63,673 nucleotides of DNA. It comes from Isosphaeraceae bacterium. Its GTDB lineage: Bacteria; Planctomycetota; Planctomycetia; Isosphaerales; Isosphaeraceae. A model generated the notes under the pieces. It was not told the origin of the DNA. It saw only the letters and a program-made list of their open reading frames with translations, and searched no databases. Position numbers and translations under genes: made by a program. This document shows positions 8,916 through 18,503 of the stretch, piece after piece. Positions within the stretch are counted from its first letter, which is position 1; every line of letters starts with the position of its first letter. The DNA is taken from positions 1 to 63,673 of the forward strand of contig JARLIH010000379.1 in the NCBI GenBank assembly GCA_031291845.1, in the 5' to 3' direction.

Positions 8916-11447
8916 ATGTTCGCCGGCTATCAGACGTCGCGGGGGGCACGCCGGGGCGTCATCCTGATCGTGGTGCTCGGGATGCTCGGGCTGTTGGCCC
9001 TGATCGGCGTCACCTTCGCAACCTTCAGCGGCCAGGCCCGCATCAGCGCGCGCAACTTCTCACTGGCGCACGATACCCCCGAGCCGTCGGAACTGATGGA
9101 CTTCGCGCTGTCGCAGCTCATCGACGACACGTTCAACCCGGTCTCGGCGATCCGCGGTCACAGCCTGAAGCGCGACATGTACGGCAACGACGCGACGACC
9201 AACGGCTACCTCACCGGGCGCCCCGACACCGGCGCGCCACTGGCGTTCACAGGTGCTCAACTAGTGCCTGCGGGTAACGGCATTCTCTCGGGTCTCTGGG
9301 CCTGCGCGCTGAACGTCCCGGCCGGCGACCCGGCCTTCTACGGCTACGACTTCACCCGGTGGATCGTGCGGGTGGCGGCCGGCGTCAACTACTCGGACCC
9401 GCTCCCCTTCAGCAATTCCAACTACCCCCAATATAATTATAGTTATCCCTACTGGATCGCTCAGTCGTTCGAGGTGATTGTCGACGACAATTCCGGACAA
9501 AGCGCGTACGGGAACGGCGTGCGCGTCCTCTACTTGAACCCACCCGACGGAGCCACGGGGATCCCGAACTTCATCAGTACCATGAGCGTGCCGGCTCCGT
9601 CGCCGCCGACATCGAATGGACAGGCCCTGATCACGCAGAGTTCGCTCGCGCCGTTGACGAGCAGCTCTATCACGGGCAACGGTCTCGTTCTCGACGGGCG
9701 TTACCTGCGCGCGTTCAACGGTCCGGGCCTGAGCGCACTGGTCTCCTACTATGCGAGCAGTTCAACCCAATATACTAATCCGGCGAACGTCTTCGGCAAC
9801 TTCCGGGTCAACGGCGCACTGCTCGGCAGCCCGTATGGCCCGATGGGCGACCCGGACGCCGTTGGCATGGACGAGGACTACGACGCCTGCGACCTCGACA
9901 ACTGGTTCCTCGCCATCCAGAGCGCCGATGGGCAGACGATCATTCCCTCGTTCCACCGGCCGGCAATCATCCGGGCCGATCCCACGTCGAGTTACAACCC
10001 GCCGAACGCCCCTTGGTCCACGTCCAGCCCGACCGACTGGAACAATTTCAAGGGGACGACCCTGACCTCACCCCCGGCGCCCGCCGACTCGATGGCCCGA
10101 ATCCTGCGCCCCCGGACGATCGACGGCCACTCGCTCATCTCGTTCCCGGACCTGCTCCCCGACGCGAGCGGGAAGATCACCTACGACGTCGACAACGACG
10201 GCGACGGCAACACCGACTCGGTCTGGCTCGACCTCGGCTACCCCGCCAGGCGCGACCCGACCGGCCGACTGTTCAAACCGCTCTACGCGTTCCTGATCAT
10301 TGGGCTGAACGGCCGCATTCCGTTGAACACGGCGGGGAACCTCCAGGATATCAACCCGACCGTTACGGGTTTATATCCAAATCTCACCACGACTTTCAGC
10401 ACAAACACGAGTCATTCCTCCTCGCGGCTGGGTTACTCGCCGAGCGAGATCGACCCGTCGTACGCTCTTCAGAACGCCTCAGTCCCGGCGGCGTCCAATG
10501 ATGCTGCTCCTCCTCCCGCGGGACTGGTCTTCTCTCAGGTTGACAACGCAGGTGCTTACGTCAACGTGACCCAGCTCCGCAACATCTTGACCGGCACGCG
10601 CCCGCAGAGCAGCGTGACTTCTCCGTCAAGCGCGAATGGCGACCTCAGCTCCGTGGTGGTCAACGGGCAGCTCTGGTACATGCCGAATGGCCAGGCCGAC
10701 AACCTCGCCAGCCCCCCTTGGGGCGTGTCGGACACCGTTGGGACGGACCAGAGCAGCAACCCCGCGGTGGTCCGCAACGTCCCCTCGGTCGGCGGCCGCT
10801 GGGGCGAGTCCGGGTTCGTGCCTCTCTACCTTTACAGCAGCAACTTTTCCACGACGATCGCCGCCGGACTGTCGCTGAACTACAGCCCTGGCATCACCGT
10901 CGGGATCGAGGACGACAACTTCACGGCGTTCGACCCAACGGGCCGTGCGTATGACTTCATCGACCTTTCCGGTAGCCTCGCCATCCCGACGGAGCGCGTC
11001 AGGCGGTTCGGCTCACCGATCGACCTGACGGGCAATGGGCTGGTCGTCTCGTACAGCTACCCCACGACGTCCGGCACCACGGGCTACGGGCCCGATGCGT
11101 TCGGACGGGTGATGTTCCAGGAGTATTTCCGGCCCAGCGGACGGCCTACGAGTGTTGGGAACGTGGCGCCGACGGGAACTAGCGACCTGACGACCAACCC
11201 GCTACGGGGCTTCGACGCCGCGCGGAACCCGTTGCTCATCACCGCCGCGCCCGGCGCCACCCCGGCGATACCGACCGGGATTGCTGGAGACCATACCTTG
11301 ATTGCTGCGGCCGGCACGGGGGGGGGGCAGAGGCCCCAGGCTCGGCCAGAACGAGGCCGACGAGATGCGGCTTTACACGCCGAACGAGTACGACCAGGCC
11401 TTCGACGTCGGCGACCTCCAGTGGCTCTACCGGCTGCAGGACAGTGA
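8916..11447 (+). CDS. Giant GspK/PilX-like protein, N-terminal part (frame broken at a G10 run)
   Basis: The product starts with a basic leader (QTSRGARRG) and a single hydrophobic helix VILIVVLGMLGLLALIGV that lacks Glu5, as in GspK/PilX. I chose ATG 8916 (GGAG at 8904-8907, eight bases upstream) over GTG 8907. The exported part has a calcium-loop-like DVDNDGDGNTDSVW near residue 427. Up to about 11327 the translation is normal; after the G run the frame turns Arg-rich (RPQARPERGRR) and stops at 11447, the hallmark of an out-of-frame read. Coding potential continues in the +1 frame to 15807. Deleting one G gives a single 2296-residue protein. Treat this and the next entry as one gene. Confidence 0.8.
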   Translation: MFAGYQTSRGARRGVILIVVLGMLGLLALIGVTFATFSGQARISARNFSLAHDTPEPSELMDFALSQLIDDTFNPVSAIRGHSLKRDMYGNDATTNGYLTGRPDTGAPLAFTGAQLVPAGNGILSGLWACALNVPAGDPAFYGYDFTRWIVRVAAGVNYSDPLPFSNSNYPQYNYSYPYWIAQSFEVIVDDNSGQSAYGNGVRVLYLNPPDGATGIPNFISTMSVPAPSPPTSNGQALITQSSLAPLTSSSITGNGLVLDGRYLRAFNGPGLSALVSYYASSSTQYTNPANVFGNFRVNGALLGSPYGPMGDPDAVGMDEDYDACDLDNWFLAIQSADGQTIIPSFHRPAIIRADPTSSYNPPNAPWSTSSPTDWNNFKGTTLTSPPAPADSMARILRPRTIDGHSLISFPDLLPDASGKITYDVDNDGDGNTDSVWLDLGYPARRDPTGRLFKPLYAFLIIGLNGRIPLNTAGNLQDINPTVTGLYPNLTTTFSTNTSHSSSRLGYSPSEIDPSYALQNASVPAASNDAAPPPAGLVFSQVDNAGAYVNVTQLRNILTGTRPQSSVTSPSSANGDLSSVVVNGQLWYMPNGQADNLASPPWGVSDTVGTDQSSNPAVVRNVPSVGGRWGESGFVPLYLYSSNFSTTIAAGLSLNYSPGITVGIEDDNFTAFDPTGRAYDFIDLSGSLAIPTERVRRFGSPIDLTGNGLVVSYSYPTTSGTTGYGPDAFGRVMFQEYFRPSGRPTSVGNVAPTGTSDLTTNPLRGFDAARNPLLITAAPGATPAIPTGIAGDHTLIAAAGTGGGQRPQARPERGRRDAALHAERVRPGLRRRRPPVALPAAGQ

Positions 11448-14400
11448 TGGTTCTTCGCTCACGAGCCGTCTCTCGTCACTTGCACCGATTAGCTTCTTGA
11501 ACCCGACTGATGGTCCGCGCCGCCGCCGGCTCTTCGCCCTCGATACGTGGGAGACGACCAATTTCGCCTGGGCGCCGGATAATCCACAGGACGTATTCCC
11601 CGATAACAGCCGGTTCGGAGTCTTTTCCAGCCAGTTCAGCTCGGGCAAGGCCAATGCGCCGGTCTATCTTCCGGTGACCGCCAACGCGAGCTTCGCCAAC
11701 CTGAACCTGAGCCAGGCGACCGTCTCGAATGGCGGTTACCCGTTTGGCTACTTCAGCCCGCTTTACAACGTCAGCAATACCAACATCCCGGTCGGCTACG
11801 GGCCGAACAGCGCGTATGGACCGGCGAATCCCAATTTGGCGATAATCATCAGCCCGGATCCCTCCCATCCGTGGCCCGCGCAAACGCCTCCGCTCGCCCA
11901 ACGCGACCGCAAGATCAACCTGAACTACCCGCTGCCGATCTCGAACGACCCCAACGAGCCGGTCCGTCAGAAGTGGATCCGCGAAACCTATTACCTGCTC
12001 AAGTCGATCCTGCCTCCACTGTCGATCGATACGCCAGCCGAGTGCGCCCAGCTTAGCCAGTTCGTCATCAACATCATCGACTTCCGCGATCCGGACGGGA
12101 CGATGACGCACTGGGTCAACCCGGACGTGGTGAATATCCCCCCCGCAGGCGGGGCCACTCCCACCGCGCCGCAGCTTGTGTTTGCCAGCACCGTGGGCGG
12201 CGGAACTACGGTCCTGCCGTGCGATCAGTTTGGTGTGGAGTATCTCCCGGTCGCGATCAATGAAGTGCTAGCCTACTCGTTCTTGCGGAAGGATCTCGAC
12301 CCAACCAAGGCGACGCCGACGGCGGCGGCCATCCCGACGAACCGGTTCTTCGTCGAGCTGGTCAACACGCTGACGCAGTCAGGGACGGGGCCGAACTCCG
12401 GCGTGGGCGCGGTTGCCGGAGCATTCAGCCTCGACCCGATCGACGCCTTTGCATCGGGCAGTGCGGCGACGGCAGGCCTGGATTTGACGAACTGGGACAT
12501 GGTGATCGCGGAGGACGATGTTCTCGGCCGGCCCGACCCCACGACGGGCCAGCTCTTGTCGGCTGGGAACCTCGGTACCGTAAATGCGTTCAACGAGCTT
12601 TACGGCCCCATCCCGCTCATGGCCGGCTCGGTCGCCGTCAGCGCAGGTACCGCCACGCCTGTGGTCAAATCCACACCCACATCGTTCGTTGATTTCACGC
12701 AGACGACCGCGACAACGAATCCGATGCTCCCGCCCGCGACCGTCCGGCAGGCCATCCAGTTGCCGGGGTTGATGGCTCAGGTCAGTAACACGGTGACAAC
12801 GTTCGCGGCAAGTGGCAACCCGACCGTCCCGACGACCGGTACCAAAAACCCGGCTTACACCACGCCGCAACTCGCGACGAATTATAATTTCTCGGGGGCG
12901 ACGACTCCGAATAGCGCCAGCCCACCCTTGTGGGGCCCGACTGCGATCGTGCAAAACAACCCGGCGCTGAATTACTACTTCGTGATAGGCAACCTGCTGC
13001 CAATCATCCCGAAAACGAATTCGACGAACCCCTATCCCTCACCGGCGAGCCCCGAGTTCGTCAGCAATGGCGCGACTGCGTGCGAAAATCAGCCCCCCCT
13101 GATCACCAACGCAATCCCCGACCAGATGATGACCTTGATGGACGGCGACTCCGCCACCACCCGCACCCTTCCCGAGTTCGACGTGTTCGACTCGGTCTGG
13201 ACGACGGACATCTCCGGCCTCGGTTTGACGCCCAACAACTACCTCTGTAATAGCAACGTGAAGCCGTCCAACGATGGCACTACGGCCAAGAACCCCACGC
13301 TGGTTAATAACAACACACCGTCCGGGGGGAATATCCACACGTCGCCGATGCTTGTGTACCCGCTTCCGCAGTTGGTCAACACGAGTGGAGGCGGTTCCAC
13401 CACGGGCGCGACCAAGTACTACTGGCTCTACCTGCGGCGGCCCGCGAACCCGTTCCTGGCAACCTCAGACACACCGGGCACAACACCCCCCGCTGCCGGT
13501 CCGGGTAACAACCCGATGGTCGTGGTCGATTGCATGCGGTTCGCCTACATTGAGGGAACCGGAAAGGTAACCGCAATTGACCAGCGGGGTTATCAGGCGG
13601 ACACCGCTACCACCACCGGCGCTAACTCCATCTATTCCACTCAGCGCCTCCAGCCATTTCGCGGCGGGCACGCTGTCAGCGCGACGCTCGCCTCGGGGAC
13701 CAACCCCTACGGCGCCGTGAACGGCATCATCCCGGCGTACGGGCTCTCCGAGCAGACCGCTCCGCCGACTGCGTTGACGACGAACCCGCAATCGAACTTC
13801 GGCTACTTCGGCCAAACGACCGACCAGGACACCAATCCCATCTACGAGACGCTGGGCCAGCCCAACGCTCCGGGCGAGGCTTGGGATTACTTCCCGTTTA
13901 ACGATCGCGACTTCATGAGCGTAGCCGAGCTGACGCTCGTGCCGGGCTGCCCGCCAGGGCTGTTTACCAAGCAGTTCGTCGAGAACGCGCCGTTGAATTT
14001 TAAGCCAACGACTGCGCCGAACATAACGCCGCCACGCACGGCGCCGAGTTCCCCGAACGCGGGAACGGCGTTAATCAACAACGGGACCAGTGTCCCGGCG
14101 GTGCCGCACGTTTACCCGTATCTGGTCGACAACTTCTTTTACACGGCTGGCTCGCTCATTAACCTTAACCCGGTCGGCAACCAGGGAACCGCTACGGGCA
14201 ACGGCCCACTCTGGCCGAAGACCGGTGGGCCCAGCGGGGCGGGCTGGCACAAGATGTTCGAGTTCTTCGAGGTCCCGAGCCCGGCCCTCGGCGCGATCGA
14301 CACGGTCGCCAACGGTATGAACTACGACTGGGCCCGTCAGGACACAAAACCCGGCCTCCTGAATCTCAACCTGATCGTCGACGAGGAAGTCTGGCTCGGC

Positions 14401-15807
14401 CTCATGGGGAACCTCGGCTTGCCGAACGACTCGCGCAACATCGGTCCGACGGCCAGTCCCGCGAACCAGTCGTCGATACCGATGATGAACTCGAGCGAGA
14501 TGCTCAACCCGAATCAGCCCTTTTCGCAGGTCACTCCGCCCACGGCCGAAACGGGACAGGCCAACCAGTTCCAGGTTCCGAAGGTGGTGACGCTGACCGA
14601 CCTCACGGGCTCGCCATATCAGTACAGCACAACCCCAACCCGACTCATGGCCTATCCGGTCTCAAACTCGAACGCTGGTTTCTTCGCTGCGGACCCAAAC
14701 ACGTACGATATCACCAACAGCATCACACATTATGACAACCGCATAAAAGCGGCTTTCAGCGATTTCCTGAAGCTTCGCCACGGTGGATCGGGCTACATGT
14801 TCGCGTGGGGAACTGGTCCCGTCGGAAATGTTCCGCTCCAAGGGGGCCAGAACTCTCCAGCAGCCGAACGGCCGTTCCGGGCATTGTCGTTCCCGGACAT
14901 CGACTACACCATCATGCGTCCGGCGGTACTCCCTCCTCCGCCGGCCAGTCCCCCGGCGCCATATGCAGTGCAGCCTACTCCCGTCGCAACCGCGACAGCG
15001 CTCCCCCTTACGAGCCCCACTCGCGGAACGCTCTATTGGGACCCGGGCGTGAAGGATCCTTACGCCCTCTATCCGTACACTCCCGGGACGGGCAACGCGG
15101 GGACCGACACGTACCCCGTCGCGGCCACGGCCACTTACGAGCCTGCCGACATCCCCCCGTGCCGGTTGTTCCAGATCCCGGACGCATTCGGTTCGCCGGC
15201 GATCGCGGCCTCGCCCACAATGGCGCCGTTCTACAGCAACGCCAGCCCCACGGGGAACGGCCGGAACGTGTATGTTCCCGATGCTTTCCTGAGCAGCGCA
15301 TTCGCGTTCACGGCGGCTGCCACAGCGAGTTCCGCCAATCCTCTTACAACCAGTTTTCCCAATTTTGTGTCGTACGACCTGACCGCCGGCACGACCTTCG
15401 CCATCACCGGAATGGCCGCGCCCACCGTCGCTTCGTCGGTCTACCTCGGCGCCTCTAACCTCGGCGGGACGGCGCCACCGTTCGACAACCGCCAGCACCC
15501 CTACTTCCGCACCGAGTGGCTCCAGAAGGTGATGAACCTCGCGACCGTCCGGACGCACCAGTACGCAGTCTGGATCACGGTCGCGTTCTTCGAGGTCACG
15601 CAGCAAGGCGACCCGGCCCTGGCGAGTGACCCGAACAACTTCACCGGGGCGATCGACATCCTGGGCGATGAGCTCAACGTGTCCACCGGGCGCAACGTTC
15701 GCCGCCGCGCGTTCTTCTTGCTGGATCGCACCCGGGCCATCGGGTTCAACCCCGGCACGCCGGGTGACTTCCGCAGCGTCGTCGTCTACCGCCAGCCGAT
15801 CCAGTGA
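11302..15807 (+). CDS. Giant GspK/PilX-like protein, C-terminal part in shifted frame
   Basis: This open frame overlaps the previous one by about 145 bases and has no convincing start of its own: the TTG at 11302 lies upstream of the G run and has no ribosome binding site, and the first ATG (11365) falls within conserved-looking sequence EADEMRLYTPNEYDQAF. The likely real reading joins the upstream frame inside the G10 run at 11318-11327. The roughly 1490 residues have no signal or membrane segment and are rich in Pro, Thr, Asn and Gly. Regions such as PGLLNLNLIVDEEVWLGLMG and a C-terminal segment YAVWITVAFFEV near residue 1440 recall the GspK-type ending of large planctomycete proteins. Function is otherwise unknown. 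Confidence 0.75.
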   Translation: MLRPARGGGRGPRLGQNEADEMRLYTPNEYDQAFDVGDLQWLYRLQDSDGSSLTSRLSSLAPISFLNPTDGPRRRRLFALDTWETTNFAWAPDNPQDVFPDNSRFGVFSSQFSSGKANAPVYLPVTANASFANLNLSQATVSNGGYPFGYFSPLYNVSNTNIPVGYGPNSAYGPANPNLAIIISPDPSHPWPAQTPPLAQRDRKINLNYPLPISNDPNEPVRQKWIRETYYLLKSILPPLSIDTPAECAQLSQFVINIIDFRDPDGTMTHWVNPDVVNIPPAGGATPTAPQLVFASTVGGGTTVLPCDQFGVEYLPVAINEVLAYSFLRKDLDPTKATPTAAAIPTNRFFVELVNTLTQSGTGPNSGVGAVAGAFSLDPIDAFASGSAATAGLDLTNWDMVIAEDDVLGRPDPTTGQLLSAGNLGTVNAFNELYGPIPLMAGSVAVSAGTATPVVKSTPTSFVDFTQTTATTNPMLPPATVRQAIQLPGLMAQVSNTVTTFAASGNPTVPTTGTKNPAYTTPQLATNYNFSGATTPNSASPPLWGPTAIVQNNPALNYYFVIGNLLPIIPKTNSTNPYPSPASPEFVSNGATACENQPPLITNAIPDQMMTLMDGDSATTRTLPEFDVFDSVWTTDISGLGLTPNNYLCNSNVKPSNDGTTAKNPTLVNNNTPSGGNIHTSPMLVYPLPQLVNTSGGGSTTGATKYYWLYLRRPANPFLATSDTPGTTPPAAGPGNNPMVVVDCMRFAYIEGTGKVTAIDQRGYQADTATTTGANSIYSTQRLQPFRGGHAVSATLASGTNPYGAVNGIIPAYGLSEQTAPPTALTTNPQSNFGYFGQTTDQDTNPIYETLGQPNAPGEAWDYFPFNDRDFMSVAELTLVPGCPPGLFTKQFVENAPLNFKPTTAPNITPPRTAPSSPNAGTALINNGTSVPAVPHVYPYLVDNFFYTAGSLINLNPVGNQGTATGNGPLWPKTGGPSGAGWHKMFEFFEVPSPALGAIDTVANGMNYDWARQDTKPGLLNLNLIVDEEVWLGLMGNLGLPNDSRNIGPTASPANQSSIPMMNSSEMLNPNQPFSQVTPPTAETGQANQFQVPKVVTLTDLTGSPYQYSTTPTRLMAYPVSNSNAGFFAADPNTYDITNSITHYDNRIKAAFSDFLKLRHGGSGYMFAWGTGPVGNVPLQGGQNSPAAERPFRALSFPDIDYTIMRPAVLPPPPASPPAPYAVQPTPVATATALPLTSPTRGTLYWDPGVKDPYALYPYTPGTGNAGTDTYPVAATATYEPADIPPCRLFQIPDAFGSPAIAASPTMAPFYSNASPTGNGRNVYVPDAFLSSAFAFTAAATASSANPLTTSFPNFVSYDLTAGTTFAITGMAAPTVASSVYLGASNLGGTAPPFDNRQHPYFRTEWLQKVMNLATVRTHQYAVWITVAFFEVTQQGDPALASDPNNFTGAIDILGDELNVSTGRNVRRRAFFLLDRTRAIGFNPGTPGDFRSVVVYRQPIQ
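11318..11327 (+). other. Ten-G homopolymer at the frame junction
   Basis: Ten consecutive G follow GGCAC. The upstream frame enters the run as ACG-GGG-GGG-GGG-CAG. The downstream frame reads it as CGG-GGG-GGG-GGC-AGA. A nine-G version would fuse the two. Sequencing or assembly error, slippage-based phase variation and programmed transcriptional slippage are all possible. Confidence 0.85.
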
Positions 15808-15826
15808 TCGCCGGGCGGCCGTTCCG

Positions 15827-15858
15827 GGCCGGCCGTGATGGAAGAGTCACGGCCGGCC
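15827..15858 (+). terminator. Candidate terminator at end of the pseudopilin operon
   Basis: GGCCGGCCGTGA (15827-15838) pairs perfectly with TCACGGCCGGCC (15847-15858) around an eight-base loop, 20 bases after the stop at 15807. There is no U-tract, so this is a strong hairpin but not a classical intrinsic terminator. Confidence 0.5.
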
Positions 15859-15886
15859 GCGTCCCACGTACCGTACCGTAAACGAC

Positions 15887-15916
15887 TTGCTCCCGTTTGC
15901 CCGGCCCCGCTAGAAT
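15887..15916 (+). promoter_or_regulatory. Candidate sigma70-type promoter of the DUF1559 gene
   Basis: TTGCTC (15887-15892) and TAGAAT (15911-15916) are separated by 18 bases. They lie 38 bases before ATG 15954 and after the operon-end hairpin. The TAGAAT box recurs in front of other genes in this window (32033, 44430). Confidence 0.45.
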
Positions 15917-15953
15917 GGACGTCAACCCCGGCTCACATTTGAAAGGATCCGTC

Positions 15954-17174
15954 ATGACACGTCGCCGTCGCCGTCAAGGTTTCACCCTGATCGAGCTGCT
16001 GGTGGTCATCAGTATCATCGGCGTCCTGGTCGGCCTCCTGCTCCCCGCCGTGAACGCCGCCCGCGAAGCGGGCCGGCGCACGCAGTGCCTGAACAACATG
16101 CGCCAGCTCGGGCTCGGGCTCACGCAGTTCTCCACGTCGAACAACACCTTCCCGAACGCGGGCACCTTCTACGACCCCCCCGGCGCCACGACGTCGAACA
16201 TCGCCTCGATCTTCAGCACGAGCCTCGCCGTGCCGGGAACGACTTCTCCCGTGATCGACATGATGTGGAACTGGGTCGTCGACATCCTGCCGTACCTCGA
16301 CAACACCGACATGTCCAACGCGTGGGACAAGTCGCAGCCCTACTGGATGGGCGTGTCGCAGACCGCGAACCAGCCGCCGAACTTGCTGGTCTCGAGCACC
16401 CCGATCGGTATCCTGCGCTGCCCCGACGACATCAACTCACAGCCGGGCAACGGCAACCTGAGCTATGTCGTCAACGGCGGCTTCTCGCTCTGGCACTTCC
16501 CGGTCAGCACCACCCCGACGTTCCAGACCTGGACCGCGAGCGCCACGGGGGGAAGCTGGACGACCATCACACCCGGTACGAACGGCGAGTTTTCGACGAG
16601 CGACTTCCAGAAAATGGGTGTCATGTTCCTGGGCACCACGGCCGGCAACTTCCCCTGGGACCACAAGACGAGTCCCGCCGCGATTACGGACGGCATGAGC
16701 AATACGCTTCTGCTGAGCGAGAGCACGCTGGCCGGCTACTCCGGCGCTGGGAGCGTCGCGGGGACCGGGTTCCTCTCCAACTGGGCGAACCCGCACCCGA
16801 ACTTTTGCATGTTCATCGGGTCGGCCCACGTCTGCAACGCTGGCGCGATTACGGGCGGCGTCACCTGCACCGGCACCGCGACCGTGCAGACGTCCACCGA
16901 ATGGACCGGCTGGTCCTTCGCCAACGCGAAGCAGACCGGGAACTTCGACTTCATCAACGCCGGCCAGAACCTGAGCCAGAAGGGCTCGTTCCCGTTCCCG
17001 AGCAGCGGTCACCCGAACCTCGTGAACGTGGTGATGTGCGACGGCTCGACGAAGTCGCTCACGGCGACGATCAACTCGACCGTGTATTCGAAGCTGATCA
17101 CCCCCGCCGGCAGCCGGCTCAACCCGGCCATCCGCCAGTTGCCGCTGAGCGGCGACGCGACGATCGGCTACTGA
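15954..17174 (+). CDS. DUF1559 domain protein with prepilin-type N-terminus
   Basis: The 406-residue protein has basic leader MTRRRRRQG followed by [20 protein letters not shown] (Glu5), the planctomycete DUF1559/SBP_bac_10 signature [23 protein letters not shown], and the C-terminal H-X9-DG motif ([12 protein letters not shown]). These proteins are secreted, pseudopilin-like and very numerous in planctomycetes; their function is unknown. ATG 15954 was chosen because GAAAGGA lies just upstream; an in-frame ATG at 15897 would put 19 residues before the basic leader. It is separated from the T2SS-like operon by a hairpin and probably has its own promoter. A small lipoprotein gene follows. Confidence 0.93.
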   Translation: MTRRRRRQGFTLIELLVVISIIGVLVGLLLPAVNAAREAGRRTQCLNNMRQLGLGLTQFSTSNNTFPNAGTFYDPPGATTSNIASIFSTSLAVPGTTSPVIDMMWNWVVDILPYLDNTDMSNAWDKSQPYWMGVSQTANQPPNLLVSSTPIGILRCPDDINSQPGNGNLSYVVNGGFSLWHFPVSTTPTFQTWTASATGGSWTTITPGTNGEFSTSDFQKMGVMFLGTTAGNFPWDHKTSPAAITDGMSNTLLLSESTLAGYSGAGSVAGTGFLSNWANPHPNFCMFIGSAHVCNAGAITGGVTCTGTATVQTSTEWTGWSFANAKQTGNFDFINAGQNLSQKGSFPFPSSGHPNLVNVVMCDGSTKSLTATINSTVYSKLITPAGSRLNPAIRQLPLSGDATIGY

Positions 17175-17241
17175 GCGCACCACGGACCGGGCCGGCGAGC
17201 AGGACATGACGCTCGCTCCTTGCGAGCACGGGGTTGACGTA

Positions 17242-17287
17242 ACGTACCGGGATTCGGCCCAAAACGGCCGGTTCCCGGTACGTTTTC
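17242..17287 (+). terminator. Intrinsic terminator after the DUF1559 gene
   Basis: ACGTACCGGGA (17242-17252) pairs with TCCCGGTACGT (17273-17283), with an inner GGCC-AAAAC-GGCC extension of the stem. TTTTC follows. It lies about 70 bases after the stop at 17174 and is the most convincing Rho-independent terminator of the window. Confidence 0.75.
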
Positions 17288-17323
17288 ATGCGCGGAGGTC
17301 TGTGCACAGCTGAAGTAGATGTG

Positions 17324-17453
17324 TAGGGGCGGGTTTGAAACCCGCCCGTATCGTCCCGCATCACATCCCGCCGCTGTCGGCAGGGAAGGATTGGGTCGTT
17401 GTTACCGGGCGGGTTTGAAACCCGCCCCTACGGGCGTGTGGCTTCGCCACACG
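17324..17453. repeat. Paired GGGCGGGTTTGAAACCCGCCC palindromes
   Basis: Two copies of the 21-base palindrome lie at 17327-17347 and 17407-17427. With flanking bases they form outer inverted arms: GTAGG precedes the first copy and CCTAC follows the second, enclosing about 60 bases. An eight-base hairpin (CGTGTGGC/GCCACACG, 17435-17453) follows directly. A diverged single copy (GGGCTTGAAGCCC with GCGGGA and GCCC flanks) lies near 54543-54565. This is a REP/MITE-like element. The rest of the 542-base spacer to 17716 shows no gene. Confidence 0.7.
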
Positions 17454-17716
17454 ACGAATTCGGCTGCGAGCCGCTCAACGCGTGGTAATCGGACATTGCC
17501 CGCCAATAGTGCGGGACGGGCGCCTGCCGCGAGGCGCTCGCCGAGCTCCAGCGCCGCACGACTGCGCAATCGTCCCGGTTCTCTCTTGAAGTCTCACCCC
17601 TGGCGCGATGCAATTCTTCTCTTCCCTCAGTTGCACGATCCCCGAGGGACGAGTGATCGACCACTGCCTGCGCGCCGGAACGGGATCATTCGCGACCCCC
17701 AATGGAACTCACGCCC

Positions 17717-18016
17717 ATGTCGACGACCGGAACCACGTACCCGCTTCGCACTCTTTTCGCGTTGGCCGTCGCCTCGGCCCTGGCGCAGGCCGGTTGCGGT
17801 AGCCCGAGTGAGCCGGAGAAGAACATCAAGCCAGGGGTCAACCTCTCGGCCGAGTCGGAGGCCAAGCTGAAGGAGATGCAGGCCAGTGCCAAGCCGGTCA
17901 AGAGGGTTGAGAAAGAGGAACCAAGCCCCAAGGCGGCCGGTCCCGGCGCGAAGAAGGGGGCGAAGAAGGCGACCGGCCCGGGGGCCCCGAAGGGACTCAT
18001 CCCAATGAGAAAATAG
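17717..18016 (+). CDS. Small lipoprotein downstream of DUF1559 gene
   Basis: The 99-residue product has an N-terminal hydrophobic segment (LRTLFALAVASALA) ending in a lipobox-like AQAGC, so lipidation at that Cys is likely. The mature part is short, charged and low complexity (Lys, Pro, Ala, Gly repeats such as GAKKGAKKATGPGAPKG). ATG 17717 gives a normal lipoprotein signal; the ATG at 17702 adds five residues and is possible. It follows the DUF1559 gene after a terminator and repeats. A similar DUF1559 plus small lipoprotein pair occurs on the other strand at 34823-36255. No function is known. Confidence 0.65.
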   Translation: MSTTGTTYPLRTLFALAVASALAQAGCGSPSEPEKNIKPGVNLSAESEAKLKEMQASAKPVKRVEKEEPSPKAAGPGAKKGAKKATGPGAPKGLIPMRK

Positions 18017-18503
18017 GCAAGCGCCGGCCTGCCGGTGCCGAGCACGCACCACCCACGTAATACTACCGGCAAGGCTTTCCCCGCCTGTTCGTCTCCTACG
18101 CCGCCAACGCCGATAGGCCGGCTGGTTCGGCCTGTGGATGGGAATTATTCCCTAGTTTCGCTGTCTTGCCGCGGCGTCTTCGGCAGTAAATGGCTCGTCC
18201 CTGCCTGCGCTGCCGTGTCCTGGTGTCCTTGGCCGTTAATGCCTCTTCCGGCCTTGCGGATTCCCGCCGACTCGGGTACAAGGCCGCCACCTATCGCGTT
18301 TTGCTGGCGGGCCGTATCCAAGGAAGGGCATGGCTTGCAAACCCCGAGGTGGGCGGGCACGTTCCGGCGTGGCCTCCGAGCCCTTCTCTTCGCTCCCTTG
18401 GGAATCATCGGCAACATCCACGGGCCGTCTTGACGGCGGGTCTCGATTCGAGGCCCGTCACTCGCGCGGTGCCCTTTTTTTGTGAATCCGGGGACGATCG
18501 CAC
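18017..18503. other. 487-base intergenic region before bamA
   Basis: I see no gene here. Short open frames have no ribosome binding site or recognisable product. An imperfect inverted repeat (GACGGCGGGTCTCGA against TCGAGGCCCGTC, about 18431-18457) is followed after about 15 bases by a T7 run (18474-18481). It could be a weak terminator or leader hairpin but is not convincing. Confidence 0.5.

Noticed and set aside
18431..18482. A possible intrinsic terminator before bamA
   Set aside because: The inverted repeat is imperfect and the T run lies about 15 bases away, which does not fit a Rho-independent terminator.
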